Positions 22,285-34,833 of a DNA stretch of 64,000 nt are shown here, in pieces (the first letter of the stretch is position 1; the number at the start of each line of letters is the position of its first letter). Source of the DNA: Pogonophryne albipinna. Taxonomy: Eukaryota; Chordata; Actinopteri; Perciformes; Artedidraconidae. Made by a program: the position numbers and the translations under genes. The DNA is taken from the NCBI GenBank assembly GCA_028583405.1, contig JAPTMU010000094.1:309154-373153 (forward strand). The letters are read 5' to 3'. Below the pieces are notes generated by a model that did not search any database, had not been told where the DNA came from, and saw only the letters and a program-made list of their open reading frames with translations.

Positions 22285-23652
22285 TCACTTGTTAACAATT
22301 ATATTTTGTATGAACATTAATGTCAACTTAGAATCAGTGTATATCACTCCAACACTTGTGCTCTGCGGTGATGACATTTCACATTCAACAGTCTCTGATG
22401 TGTCTGCATCTGGCGTGCATAGTTGATTGTCTTCAGGTAAGTCAGGTTCTGGGTCCATTTGGGCGTCGTGTGGTGTTTTCCTCAGATGTCTCCTGTTGCG
22501 CCTGTAGTGCTGACCTGAAGATGTGACAACATCATAGGAACGTGGCTCACCTCTCTGTGCAGTGACCAAAGCTGGAAGCCAACCCTGTTCAGTTTCCATG
22601 TGAACAGTACTTCCTGGTTGCAGCTCGGGAAGCGGCCTCGTTCCTCTGTCATAATACTGCTGCTGCCTCCTCTGTAGATTCTCGAGAGTCGAGTGAACAT
22701 CCTTAGGCACAGCAGGCTGAAGCACCTCGGTGGAGCTCGGTAAGGTGCTCCTTAGCACTCTCCCCATGAGCATTTGTGCGGGTGAGTATTGCATGCCTGT
22801 TACAGGGGTGTTTCTCAGGATGAGCAGGGCAAGATGAGGGTCTGTGTTCGTTAGTTGTGCTTTTTTAAGAACACGTTTAACAGTTTGTACGGTCCTTTCA
22901 GCCAGACCATTGGACTGTGCATAGCCTGGGCTGGAATGAGTGAGTTTTATGCCCCATGATTCTGCAAAGTTCCTCATTTCTTGACTCGCGAATGGGACAT
23001 GGTCACACACTATCTCTTTTGGTATTCCTATCGTGGAGAAGACTTATTTCATTTTCTTAATGACAGTGTGTGATGTCTTGTCATTAATGTCTTGTTGTTA
23101 ATGGGAGGTGTGTGGCGCAGTGGATAGAGCCTTGGTCTGGGGGTCAGATGGTGACAGGCTCAAACCCCACTACAGTCAGCATGTCGTTGTGTCCCTGGGC
23201 AAGACACTTCAACCCAAATTGCTCGTGTGGGGATTGCACACAGTGTTGAGTATGTAAGTCGCTTTGGATAAAAGTCAAGGAAGCTCAGGAATGTCGTGTG
23301 ATATCAGAGGCTCCCTCGGGTTTCTGGGCTGGAACTGCTGACATGTCCCACAATTCTCGACCATTTGTTCTATCTCTCTTGACATACCTGGCCAGTACCA
23401 GTGCCTTCTGGGAAGTGCTTTTGTCCACTGCATTCCTTGATGAGCTACATGTAATGTTTGCAGCATGTCACTTCTCATCGAGCTCGGGAGGATTATCCTG
23501 TCACCTGCAAACATTATCTCATCTATTACTGACAGAGTATGTCTGATAGGCCAGTATTGAACCAGTTTAGTGTGTACTTGTTTTCTGTGGCGTGGCCAGC
23601 CCTGTCTGTGTTTCCTGCAGCAGCTGTAGAATTTCATCATTAGCTGTTCCAC
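22285..23652 (-). pseudogene. Integrase region of the Mag-like pol
   Basis: 23652-23275 carries the integrase N-terminal zinc-binding pattern (LHVAHQGMQ, H, then CGTCQQF). The next segment of the core, with the first catalytic aspartate, is missing where a SINE sits at 23097-23272. After it the frame resumes (DKTSHTVIKKMK, a stop, then IGIPKEIVCD) with the second aspartate in CDHVPF and the glutamate in GLAERTVQT. It then reads through a C-terminal region with the QYYDRGTRPLP and RRNRRHLRK stretches to the stop at 22285. The gap plus a stop makes it inactive. Confidence 0.8.
23097..23272 (+). mobile_element. tRNA-derived SINE inside integrase
   Basis: A-box-like TGGCGCAGTGGATAGAG, B-box-like GGCTCAAACCC (23157-23167), body GGGCAAGACACTTCAACCC and tail GTAAGTCGCTTTGGATAAAAG. 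It interrupts the integrase core of the Mag-like element. Confidence 0.8.
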
Positions 23653-24651
23653 TTTTGAAGCATCTCAGTGCTCAAAGCAGCTGTTGGCTCCAGAGCATAG
23701 ACAACTTTCTGTGATGGCATCAACTGTTGAGTGTTCATCATGTGTGACAGCTCGTGAGAGTGTGTCTGCGATCAGTAGGTCTTTACCTGGTGTGTAGATG
23801 ACATTCAAGTCATATCGCTGCAGCTGGAGGAGCATCCGTTGGAGTCTGGAAGGAGCTGCTTCAAGCGGCTTTCTCAGAATGCTTTCCAGAGGTTTGTGGT
23901 CTGACTGCACATCCACTTTCAGAAGACAATTGCTACAGTAACAGTTCCTTTTCTATTTGAGCATAGTTCTTTTCCGTTTGTGTTAGTGCTCTTGATGCAT
24001 AGGCAAATGGGTGGCCCTCATGCATCAGACATGCCACCAAACCATCTTTGGATGCATCTGCCTGTATGATGAGCTGTTTCTTTGGGTCAAAGTAACTGAG
24101 TACAGGAGCTGTAATGAGAGCATCTTTCAGTTGTTTGACTGCTTCATCATGTTCGTGCTGCCACAGCCACACACTGTCTTTTCTCAACAACTGTCTCAGT
24201 GGTGCTGATATGGTGGCCTCACCTGGGATGTACTGAGCTAGGTATTTTACCATGCCCAGCAATCGCTGTAGTCCTGTTTTGTCAGTTGGTGTTGGCATGC
24301 CTGTGATAGCCTTGATCTTAGCGTTGTCTGCTTTAACACCCTCTGAAGTGACAGTATGGCCCATGTAGTTGACACTTTGTTGAACTTCACATTAGCCTCC
24401 TTTGCTCTGGCTATCACTTTCTGTAATATCTCATCGTGTTCTTTCTCTGACGATGCAGCAATTATCATGTCACCTGCAATGATGTGGATCCCTTGGATAT
24501 CTCCAAATGTCTCACAGTTGCGTTGCTGGAAAACCTCACTTGCTGACTTGATCCCAAATGGAAGACGTTTAAAGTGGTATCTCCCCCATGGTGTGTTAAA
24601 TGTGCACAGTAGGCATGACTCTTTATCTTGCTTTATTTGCCAATATCCATC

Positions 24652-25213
24652 TGTTACGCTCAGATCTAGGGGAACCTAGGCGCAGCATACAATTGCCCTC
24701 TCCCAACTCTTCCCACTCCCAATAAATGGTAACCGACACAGGAAAATCAGCTTTTTGAGATTTAATAACTCAAAAAGAGGAGAGACAACCCCAACATACC
24801 AAATAAATCTTCACAGAGTTTCCTTAAACTTGACTAACAAAACGAATAAAATAAAATACAGGCTTCTTACCTACTCTTACCAGTAAACAGGAGAAAAAGG
24901 TTCAAACAAAAAGAGGGTTTCTCACTCCTAAACAAATCAAAGCCTGTCTACAAAGACAGGTAAAGGCAGTTTCTCTTTCTAAGGTTTCACAGCAAGCAAA
25001 AGGACCGGTATAAGTATACACACAGCACAACAGGACAGATATCTCAATACGCAAATGTGTTGGGAGTAGGAGAAGTCGAGTCGGAGAGAGCGGCCAAGGA
25101 ACTGCACGGCTTCAGCTTAAAATGCTCCCGTCTCCTCAGGTGGACCAATCAGCCTGACGAGGGCAGTTAATCAGCTAACGGGCACCACCTGCTTGCTCAC
25201 TCATACTCTCACA

Positions 25214-25261
<48 letters not shown>

Positions 25262-25325
25262 CACACACTCACAGAAGGAGGGAAAAATATACACACAAAT
25301 GACCTAACGACCCAGGGTCGTAACA
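24652..25325 (-). mobile_element. Solo LTR of another Gypsy element, 5-bp duplication
   Basis: 674 bp starting TGTTACG and ending CGTAACA, flanked by CCATC at 24647-24651 and 25326-25330. It splits the RT frame between KDG and YWQ. The strand is tentative: the minus reading starts TGTTACGACC, like the LTR edge at 3440. It includes a CA repeat. Confidence 0.88.
25215..25252. repeat. (CA)n microsatellite
   Basis: About 19 uninterrupted CA units inside the solo LTR. Confidence 0.9.
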
Positions 25326-26199
25326 CCATCTTTTTCATCCAGCACTGTGAAAAGTTTCTTACCAGCTAGTTTGCACAGAATTTCATCGGTCGTTGTAATG
25401 GAGTAGTGCTGCCTGAGTATAGCTTTGTTTAAGTCACTGGGATCCAAGCAAACCTGTAACTTTTTCTGTCTTTCTTTTCTGTGATCACCAGGCTATTAAC
25501 CCATGGTGTAGGCTCAGTTACCTGTACAATAACATCAGCTGGTAACAAGTCATCAAGAGTGTCTCTCAGTCTGTCCATTACTGCCAGTGGTATTTTCCTA
25601 CAGCCATGTATGACAGGTGTGGCCTTGGGGTCAGTGTGGATGTGATATTCTCCAGCAAACTCACCTAAACCATCAAAGACAGTTGGGTGCTGAGCTATGA
25701 GCTCCTCTTTTGTTGTGGGATGTTTCACTTCCAATGAGTCAATGTCCACTCTTTTCACCAGGCGCAGTTCTTCACATGCCTCGTTTCCTAATATGGGAAT
25801 GGATGAGTGACTGGAAACATAAAATGTCAGACTTGCCTGTGTTTTGGGAGTGGAGCATTTGAGTGTTACCACCCCTTCCGGCTTCAATCTCATCCCTCCA
25901 TATGCCACCAGCACTGTCTTTGTAGGCTGTAGTTTGAGGTGTGTTCTTTTTCACGTCTGGCTTTTCAGGTCATCGCTGTGAATACTTTCAGTGGCAGGAC
26001 GTTGGCCTCTGCTCCTGTGTCCAACTTAAATTTGACACACATGCAGTCAACATTTACATTAGAATGCCACGACTGGTCAGCTTTAGACTTTAGCTGATCA
26101 ATGTTCACTGTCCCAATATATAGGGTGTCTATTTCCGGAGAAACATCATGTACTGTCTTGGGATGTTGGGCTTTAGCTGACCTACACATTTTTGCATAG

Positions 26200-27517
26200 T
26201 GCATACTGTTTTCCACAATTATGGCAGGATACTCCGTATGCTGGACACTGTCTTGGCTGGAATTATTTACCACATTGTTTGCATGTTTCATGTCTGTGTC
26301 CCATGTCTTGTGTACGTTGTATAGGCAGTGTGCGTGTCTTTTGTCCTTGTCGACTATTCTTGTGCACTGCAAGTACAGACATCTCCTGGGCTGCTGCATT
26401 CATAGCTAGCATTTGAACTTTGGCCGTCTCAGCAGCTCTGCAGGTGTCTATGGCCCTTTCTAATGTGAGATTAGGTTCTCTTAAAAGTCTCTCTTTCAGT
26501 CTCTGGTCATTCATACTAAACACAATCTTGTCTCTGATCATGTCATTTTCTGTGGTATAAAATTCACAATCCTTGCTCTTTTCCTTGAGCTCTGTCACAT
26601 ATTTCTCAATCGTGGTGTTACTGTCACAGTCTGCTCCATCATTCACCAGTAGTTTTCCATTCACCTGTCTCACCTGTTAACCACACCCACGTTTTTGCTC
26701 ACTCTCTTTCTCTACTGCACCCATTAGTTTCACTGCCAGTATTTAAACCCTCACCAGACACACACCCGTTGCCAGATCGTACTTTGCCTTCATGCTAGTC
26801 TTTCACGCGTTTGTTACCAGATTGCCTACCCGGTTCCGACCCTGCCTGTCCCTGACCTGCCTGCTCTGCCTGTTCCCCGATCCTGCCTGTCCTTGGACTA
26901 TCCTGCCTTGCCTGCTGTCTGACCCTGCCTGTACCTACGTTGACCGCCTCGCCTGCTCCCTGACCCTCTGCCCGGCCCTGACTCACCTTCTGCCTGCTGT
27001 CCTCTGGTTCGTTTGCCTGCACATCATCCGGCTGATACTGTTCTGCTGGTATCCCTCTGTTCTGGTATTATTACCAATAAAGTACATTACCAATACTCCT
27101 GGGTTTCTCGAGTGCTGCATTTGGGTCCTTCATAAGATTGTGACAGTTGCCTGACAGATGTGCCCGAAACTGATGTCTCTCAAACACTGTGTTCTTCTTA
27201 GGCAGACAATAGGCTCTGAATGCTGCTAGAATATCATTAACAGTCTGTTCATTTTCTTCTTCACCTTCATCTTCACCATGTGCGATGTCTAGCGTGTTGT
27301 AAACTTCAAGAGCCTCCTCTCCTAGTGCATGCAGCAGTATGGCCACTTTAATCTTCCTGTCCTTACCGTCTGCACCACTCGCGGTCATGTAGATTTGGAA
27401 GCGTTGTTCCCATCGTCGCCAGTTTTCTCCCAAGTTGCCAGTGAGTACCAGTGGAGATGGCAGTGGCGAACCATGGCTATCACAACTGGACCTTCTGTAG
27501 ACACACCCAAACAACAT
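26200..27517 (-). pseudogene. Gag of the Mag-like element, split by a solo-LTR-like block
   Basis: 27517-27146 contains LPSPLVLTGNLGENW and WEQRFQIYMTASG followed by AILLHALGEEALEVYN, typical of the Gag of Mag-like fish Gypsy elements. After the block 26675-27145 the frame resumes (IEKYVTELKEKSKDCEF, then ERAIDTCRAAE). It ends with zinc-knuckle remnants: CKQCGK, a stop, then CPAYGVSCHNCGK with a shifted histidine/cysteine part. The start codon is uncertain. Confidence 0.78.
26675..27145 (+). mobile_element. Solo-LTR-like block inside gag
   Basis: Starts TGTTAACCACACCCACG and ends near TTGTGACA. It has a TATTTAAA promoter-like motif near 26738, CCTG-rich sequence and AATAAA at 27076-27081, i.e. 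LTR organisation on the plus strand. No clean duplication is seen, so the ends are approximate. Confidence 0.5.
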
Positions 27518-27812
27518 AACACTGTAATATTACAGATCAACAGCACGGATAGGATTCTCATTTATTCATTTTATATAATTAAATCGATGTTTTGTTTGTT
27601 TTATCTGAGTGTTCCAGGGTATTCTCTGAATGCCTTGAAGGCCCTGATGGTTCGCCACTGGGAGATGGTAATTCGAATCGATCCATCTCTCTCTTTTTTC
27701 TCTCTTCCAAAAAAATTGCGACTCCCGCATCTGTTAGCTAGGCTTTAGGCTAACAAAACTTTCATCTGTTTACCTCCGGCAAAATGACAAACTGGACCGA
27801 CTTCTGACAACA

Positions 27813-28001
27813 TGTAATAGTCCTTTATGGTGTATAGTTGACCGCATTGTATGAGGCATCTTTATTTACTTAACAGGTCTTCATGATGATACATATACAT
27901 GCGTCCTAGATGCGGGCTTGCATACACACCCAGTATCACTCCGCAGCCGCACCCCATCAGTAACGTCCAGATGGTATATGTGCGCGGCACTATATACTAC
28001 A
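27813..28001 (-). repeat. 5' LTR of the Mag-like element
   Basis: On the minus strand it starts TGTAGTATATAGTGCCGCG and ends GGACTATTACA. It matches 21999-22205 with small indels. The inner edge is followed by TGTTGTCAGAAGTCGG, the probable primer-binding site. Confidence 0.85.
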
Positions 28002-28180
28002 GTCACGGTCCATAAAAACAAGAATTAAAAACACAGGTAGAGAACTAGACAAATATTAAAAATATAACAGTATTTACATTGCAATGGAATGGAATAAGAA
28101 GGAATAAAAGATGGAATAAAAATCGGCAGTAATACAAAATATTGTTGTACATTGTGTACGTTATGTAACGTCATTGTCCA
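28002..28180. repeat. Right half of the repeat split by the Mag-like element
   Basis: CATAAAAACAAG and AACAGTATTTACATTG resemble the continuation of the tail repeat ending at 21998. The right limit is approximate. Confidence 0.35.
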
Positions 28181-31100
28181 AATTGACCAATCAGAATCGA
28201 GTTATCAACTTTGCCGTGTGATAATGTATTTGAAATACTTTCTAGTTTCAAATGTCATATGTTTTTTTTATAGTTATTGAATCATGTTGGCCAAAGCCTC
28301 TGAGCAAAGCCATTTCAAACAAAACTGTTCAAGATTGACCTGAGCAATGCAGCCATGTTATCAAGTGGAGAGCAAGTGGAAGATTATCATACTATATTTC
28401 CAAGTAGGTGATAATCAAATCACCATTTACAATAAAATGATATCCACAGTATATATATGTATATTCTGTAGTTCTAGCTGTGCCATGGAGGCCTGGTTTG
28501 TGTCAGCCTGGAGAAGCAGAGTCACACTCAGGATATCATTACAAGTTAGACCTCATGCATTTGGCTTTAACATAACAATAAATCAAACAATTTGATTCAA
28601 CTAAAAGGGTTCAAACAAAGTCATTCTAAGAAGGTAAAGGGTGGTCTAGCTTTGTTCATAATGGCATATGGCAATTTTCTGTGAGATTGCAGAGCATGGA
28701 AGACTGTCCAGATTTTAAAAAAGGGTTTATCTTGAACTGCATAATTTCCCACTCTCCTTTAAGACAGTCTTAAAGAGGACCATTTAGTTTTATGTGCCAG
28801 TTCTGTTTGCATTTATGTCTTTCCTCAGTCAGTTTCTGTGAAAATATATATGTATGTGCGATTGCAATTTAATCAAGCAGCCTTACATTTTTATACTCTG
28901 GGCTGTGGGTATAACTTTATGTCTATATTATGCATGGATTTGGCAAATACTATATTGGCTTGTGTGCATGTTTTCAGATTCATTAATACATGAAAACAAC
29001 CTGCATTCAACGGACAAATGGGGTTTTCTTAATCAATTAGGAAACCTTGTGCAGCATAACTCACATTTTGTATATCCTCTTATTATTTGATTTCCCCAAT
29101 ATTGGTCTATGAGCAAATGTCTGATAAACTACTGACATTAAAGACAGATTCAGCAATATTTTGTGTTAGTGTTAGGTACAGTACAGTTTTGAAAATAACA
29201 CAAACAAAAACTATTTAAAGGAATAAAAAGTAATGATCAATATATGATGGTAGCTTCTTCTTTCAAAGGTGTTACAAAGCAGTCTTTGTTTTTAGTTATT
29301 AGCAGGAGTTATTCATTTCAACTCCTCAATGCCACCTAAGACTTAACAAATTGTTATTGGAAGCCCTTAATATACCCACACAACTGTTTTCCTAATTTAA
29401 AATACATATTATAAAAGTTTGGTAAGCCACCCACGGCCCTAAGTGTGTTTCCAGAAATGAGTTCTCAACTCATTTGCAAAAGCAAATATGTCTTGAGAGG
29501 AAAGTAATGCTTCATGGAGCTTTTACCATCATAATGAGGACACTCTTCTTAATGAATGTCGCGGGAACAAAACATACCTTTAATTACAATACATTGTATT
29601 GTTTTTTTATAAGAAATATATGATATTATGATATGAAAATAAAAAAATCAAGATGCAGAACCCCAGTCTTGGGTGTCAAAGTGTTGTTATGTCCATCATC
29701 CACCTCTTACACAAAGGAACACAGAACATATTTGAATTGGGAAAAGATTGTCCAATTATGCTCTCTTCAAAATGTGTTCTGCACAAACAAACAAAGAGGT
29801 GGAGACAAAAATCATCTTGTGGACACAGTGATAGTTTGAACCTGAATGTTTAACAGCACAATGAAGTACATACTGCATACTGAGACACAGTTGTGACACC
29901 CTCTGAAAAATTATCAATCAAAGTTAAGTGGAGAACATTTATTTCTGACTAAAGGACTTAAAAGTGGCCAAGTGTTGTGAAAAGGTTTGGCTTCAGTAGC
30001 CCGGTCTAATTGCATAAGCTTGGCCCTTCTCCAGGGGCCTCCCTTCACTTTATAAATCACATGAATGTCTGTTTCATGCTAGAGAACTGCAGTCATTGGT
30101 CATTTCTGCTGCAGGTCTTCAATCCTCGGTCGTCCGATATTACTTTTCTCTCCACCTAATAATTCATAACTTCCATCAATCCTGCAGGCCGATAATCTTA
30201 CACTCTCTATCGATTTGGAAGACACAGCTACTGAATCATAATCAAGAGCAAGTTGCTCTGAGTTGTGTACAAAGTTTGAGTTGTTGCGCATGAGTGCGAC
30301 TAATAAAAACAGTAAAGTAGCATTGTGAACAAAGCCATTCTTTGTTAGAAAAGTGGCAGTGATGGCTATTAGTCCAGTGCTCGGAGGTTGGCACCGGTCA
30401 GGGGAAGGGATGGGATGTCTCCTCTAATCAGTAGACTCTTCACATGCCTTTCAGTGAGTGCCAGATCAATTTCACAGTTTTCGTTGAAAGAATTTCGCAG
30501 CCAATTTTCTAACAATGACATCACACTAAATCCAGGGATTCAGCACAGGATTAAATTAGGATTTTCACGGAGCCAATGTCAAATTGGATGATGACAAAAA
30601 TATCTCATCAGCTCTGTAGATGCGTTGACCAACATAAATGTTCTTCACATAATGAAGAGGAATGAGTAGTGCAATCCCAATATGGGTAAAGTCAAGGAAT
30701 GCAAGCATAAAGGCTGATGTGTTTGGATAAATGTTATAAATCTGAGGGCAGGGCCATTCATCTTTTCATGATGCATCACCGTGACCAGGTGATACTCAAT
30801 GAGTGCTCTAAATGAAGAGATATGAGGGAGGGCAAACTGACCTTCACAGGTCACACTGTCCTTTTGTACCTTTCCTTCCTCAGGTGAACGCACTGTGTTC
30901 ACCAGGGAGACTTAATGAAAGCTCGATATGTAATTACACTAAATAAAATAAATCACCTTTTCCTGTTTGCACACAGCAGATAGCCTTAACATATGTTATT
31001 ATGCATCCACAAATAACAAGCAATATTTTACAGGAATAGGATGTGTCACACTTAGCCTGCGAATTAACAGTCTCGTACATTTTGCCAGAGTTTATACTGG

Positions 31101-31753
31101 AGATCCACAACGGGCATCTCACACAGTATTGTGCACAGTTTCCTATCTGCAGCAGTCTGTGGGTGCATTCTCTCTGGAGAACTGCTTCTGGAGCATGGTA
31201 AATTGGTTTCACAAACCTTTGATTAGACAATCCCCCCTACTTCCATTATATTTGCTGTCTATGAGTGATTGCCTGCATGCTGAGATGAAAGACCAGTCCG
31301 GGAACTGAGGCGATGAGGCGAATGGGACGCGATAATGAAATGAAATGAGGCGTGAACATTGTCTGTTGCTGTTATCACTTAAGGATATGTAGAAAGGGTA
31401 AAGGGACCTGAGAGATCCTGGCTCTGCCTAATTCTTTACTACCATAATAGGCCTTCTGCTATGATGTTGGAAAGTTCATCTATATGCTGAATACATCCCA
31501 GCATATTTTGATTCAGAGTCTTTAGAGAGACAGAAAAGGGGAAAATAATTTGTCTAGCCTCAGCTCTGTGTGTATGTAAAGTATCACCATAGTTACCGTA
31601 GCACTATAGATCTGCCTGCCTTTTGAAATGTCAGATTGTTAGGGGCAGCCGAGCTACATGAGAGAGGCTCTTGAATGATTGTAGATTGCTCTGAGAGCAT
31701 ATGCCAGCATCCTGAAATCCCAAGGTCTTTTTTTTCCCAGTTCAATATTCTGT
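28181..31753. other. Long stretch without recognisable genes
   Basis: No domain, repeat end or RNA gene was recognised on either strand. The open frames are all under 100 codons and lack family features. Confidence 0.35.
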
Positions 31754-31757
31754 TTAA

Positions 31758-32152
31758 AGAGGACATATTACGCTCATTTCACATTCTTATTTGTATTTTG
31801 TTCCTGTACCGTAACATGTTTACATGCTTTAATGTTCAAAAAGCTCTTTATTTTTATCATACTGCCTGTGCTGCTCTGATTGGTTAGCTGGCCGGCTCTG
31901 TTGTTATTAGTCAACTGTTTTAAGTTGTCCCACCCCTTAGCCTATCGCTAGCAAATAAAAGCAAAATTGTTGAGTAGTGATGTCATTATGTAACAGAAGT
32001 AAACAAAGGAGTCCAATGGATGCATTTCAGACAGGGGGGGGGAGTGTTTAGGAGAGGAACCCCCTCTGGAGGGAACTATGGGATTTTAGCCTTTGAAACG
32101 TTTACATCCTGTATCACACACTAAAGGAAAGGGAAAACCCCCAAAAGCCCCT
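31758..32152. mobile_element. TTAA-type AGGGGCCC family, full-length copy
   Basis: 395 bp between TTAA 31754-31757 and 32153-32156. Begins AGAGGACATATTACGCTC and ends CAAAAGCCCCT. It shares CTGATTGGTTAGCTGGCCGG and AAACAAAGGAGTCCAATGGA with 60913-61385 and, partly, 16408-16680. Confidence 0.8.
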
Positions 32153-32156
32153 TTAA

Positions 32157-33880
32157 GGTTTTATATATGGTGTTTAGAACATTAAGACACTGGCAAACGA
32201 CTTGTTTTGGTAACTGGGCGTGGATGTGAGTCTCTGTGTGTGTGCCCCACTGGCTAGCTAATGGCAGAACCATTGGCAGAAACATGAAGCCCACCCATCA
32301 GTTCCCCCTTAGCTCAATAAACACCCTTTTAGTTCTCTCGCACAGTTAGCGTTGTTAGCACTGTTCACACCGTTAGCACCGTTAGCTGCTAGCCACAGAC
32401 TCAGCTGGCTTCAAAGAGCTGTGTGGAGGCAATATCGGTCAAGACTCTGAATCATAGATATGCTTTAAATTCTTTATAGAGCTACTTCAGCATGGGTCAA
32501 ATTTGAAAACCTGTTTGAAGTTCAAATATCTCATAAATTAGCCAGTATTATTTAGATATTCTTCAAAACAGCTATATTAACACAAAAAAACAACGGTTAT
32601 CACATTTTTTTTACATCTGTTATCTTTGGTTTCTTTTCAAATTCTATCAACGTAAACATGTGCAAGCAGAGTTGAACATGCTGCAGTACCAGCCATCAGC
32701 ATTCACAACATGTATCACAGGTTAACGTCAGTTCACCAATCATCCAGCCTCCAGATTCATGTTTTGATATTTACTTGAAAATACTGTATGAAAGCAACCT
32801 GAAGAAAAACGCAGTGCTCAGTTTCATTGTTATATAACAACACGTTTTTAGTAAGCTGTGAAAATGTTGTTCCTAAAGCAGAAAAGAGGATCAGCAATTT
32901 TAAGATTCAACACCACGTCAGCTTCAGAGCCAAACGGATATATTTGTTTTAACACCTTGGCTTCTTCAATGAAAATAACATAAATCTCTAAATTAAGTAA
33001 TATTCAGTCCTAAATATCCAACTACTTCCATACAAAAAGAAACATTTTAATGGTATTGAGGTAGTTTACCGTTTACTTTCAATTAAAACCATACCTCATT
33101 TGTAGTCAACATGCTTTGTAAAGTCTCAAGCTATGCATTTTAAATTGACTCTGACAAATGCAGAAAAAGTGCCAAGAACAGTTTGATATAATTACCTCTT
33201 TAGGTATTATTTGTAATTGTTAGTGTCGCTGGATTTAAATAACCCTCCTACACAGAAAACAGTACAGCGTAAACCAACCATTGTGTCACTATACACTTTT
33301 GCCAAATGTATTCTTTAGGTGCAGCCTGTGAACCTGCTGATACCTTGAATGCCTATTCTCCTCAAATACTGTACGGGGACTTTTGTTTTATTGTGGCTTT
33401 TTGTATATTCCTAATGCAGGTCTTATGATCTCCTTGACTCCAATGTGATCTGAGCAGTGATTTATGGTGTCACCTTCTTATTTGAATAATAGCACTTGGA
33501 AAACGGCATTACTGTCCAACAATCCGTAAGTATTGTAATCAAGTCCTTGAATAATTCCTTGTGATTATCAGTGGTGCAGAGATCCTGTGGTGATTTATTA
33601 TCAGCTAAAATGATAACCGGAGTTGACAACGCATGATTGCATTACAGAAAGAGGCTGCTGCTTTAATGCAAAAATCCATTCTAGTTTCAAAGAATAAAAC
33701 ACAGTTTCAAGCACGGGTCTGGCCTCCTTCCACTTTGTCTAAAGAAACAGGCTCCAGCTATCAAGTGGCTCTATTTATGTTTAAAATGTTTGTTATTAAA
33801 GTTAGGGTTAGTATAATTTGTGCTGCGTATCCTAGCAAACTCTTCAATTTAAATGAAAAAATATGCATTATGAAGCTTTT
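32157..33880. other. No recognisable gene
   Basis: Nothing recognised beyond a short GTTAGC-rich run near 32345-32390. Confidence 0.35.
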
Positions 33881-34281
33881 AGCTTGGCGGGAGTGGTTCA
33901 GTCTGTAGGGGATTGGACTTTGGACCGAAGTGTTGCCGGTTCACGTCCCCGATCGGACCAAAAAATACGGAGTGTGGACTGGTACTGAAGAGGGGCCAGT
34001 TCACCTCCTGGGCCACTGCCGAAGTGCCCTTGAGCAAGGCACCTAACCCCCAACTGCTCACTGGCGCCGGCTAGACTGGCTGCCTCCGCTCTGACCTCTC
34101 AACTTCATGTGCATGTGTGCATATAACTGTGTGTGTATTTGTATTTGTATGTGCATGTTCTAAAAAGTGTGGACTGTGTGTACTGTATGACCTGTATAAA
34201 AACGCATGTGTGTGTACGACAGAGTGGAAACTGAATTTCCCCCTCGGGGGATTAATAAAGGTCCATCTTCTCTTCTCTTTT
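33881..34281 (+). mobile_element. tRNA-derived SINE, near full length
   Basis: tRNA-like head from AGCTTGGCGGGAGTGG, with A-box-like TGGTTCAGTCTGTAGGG and B-box GGTTCACGTCC (33938-33948). The core CCTTGAGCAAGGCACCTAAC is followed by a TG-rich variable region and a tail ATTAATAAAGGTCCATCTTC of the LINE-derived kind. Confidence 0.85.
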
Positions 34282-34826
34282 CGTTGACAATTTACAAACC
34301 AGAATACAAAGCTTTATCAACTCCCATTACTGGCGTGGCAGTAAGACCACAGTGTATAAAAATGTTTAGCATTTGTGAATGAAGCTTTTAAAAGTTCCCC
34401 TGCCCCCGATGGGAATTAAATAATTTCTAATCCATTTATCGAGATGCCCGATTTGAATGTGATTCAGGTGACATCTCCACAAATGACTTTAAAGAGCATC
34501 GGCACATGTTTTCATAAATCTAACGGACCATGAGACAGGCAGCGTCAGTCAGCGGCTACAGAATATAAACAGAGCAGGATTGAATACTATTTGTGTGCAA
34601 CTCTGCTACTGATATGTCACTTGGGGTTATCAAGCGGGTTCCTCTTGTCACAAATGTCTCCTTGAATTAGGTCATTGAACTCAACAGCGTTAGGCAGAGG
34701 AATAAGATAGCAATTGGAGCCCTGGTGGATTCACAGCTCTTTTCTGTCACAGCATGCTAATGGCAAATGACAGTATGCCAACGACCTGCTAGCATGCCAA
34801 AGCTAACAAGTCACAATGTAAACACC
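34282..34826. other. No recognisable feature
   Basis: Nothing supported here. Confidence 0.35.
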
Positions 34827-34833
34827 CCCTACA

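Larger units (their letters stand above)
23665..26213 (-). pseudogene. Protease, reverse transcriptase and RNase H of the Mag-like pol
   Basis: The protease shows FKLDTGAEANVLP (near 26000); the frame then shifts into LVAYGGMRLKPEG and PILGNEACEEL. RT begins at IPLAVMDRL and PTPWVNSLV, shifts frame near 25465, and continues with CLDPSDLNKAI to FTVLDEKDG, where a solo LTR is inserted. It resumes with YWQIKQD. The catalytic box, usually x-x-D-D, reads HIIAGDMI near 24470: the first aspartate is glycine. RNase H follows (QADASKDG, YASRALTQTEKNYAQIEKE), then a stop and a gap, then VQSDHKPLESIL and IADTLSRA. The damage (frameshifts, the D-to-G change, a deletion and insertions) leaves it inactive. 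Confidence 0.85.
21999..28001 (-). mobile_element. Mag-like Ty3/Gypsy retrotransposon, decayed
   Basis: 6.0 kb between two short LTRs, coding on the minus strand in the order gag, protease, reverse transcriptase, RNase H, integrase. It is broken by frameshifts and a deletion, and by three later insertions: a SINE (23097-23272), a solo LTR (24652-25325) and another solo-LTR-like block (26675-27145). Flanks GTTGC and GTCAC are a poor match for a 5-bp duplication, consistent with age. It inserted into an older repeat (21941-21998 and 28002-28180). Confidence 0.85.

Noticed and set aside
25201..25275. CA/CTCACA repeat tract considered as a CRISPR-like or regulatory array
   Set aside because: It is a simple microsatellite inside a solo LTR.
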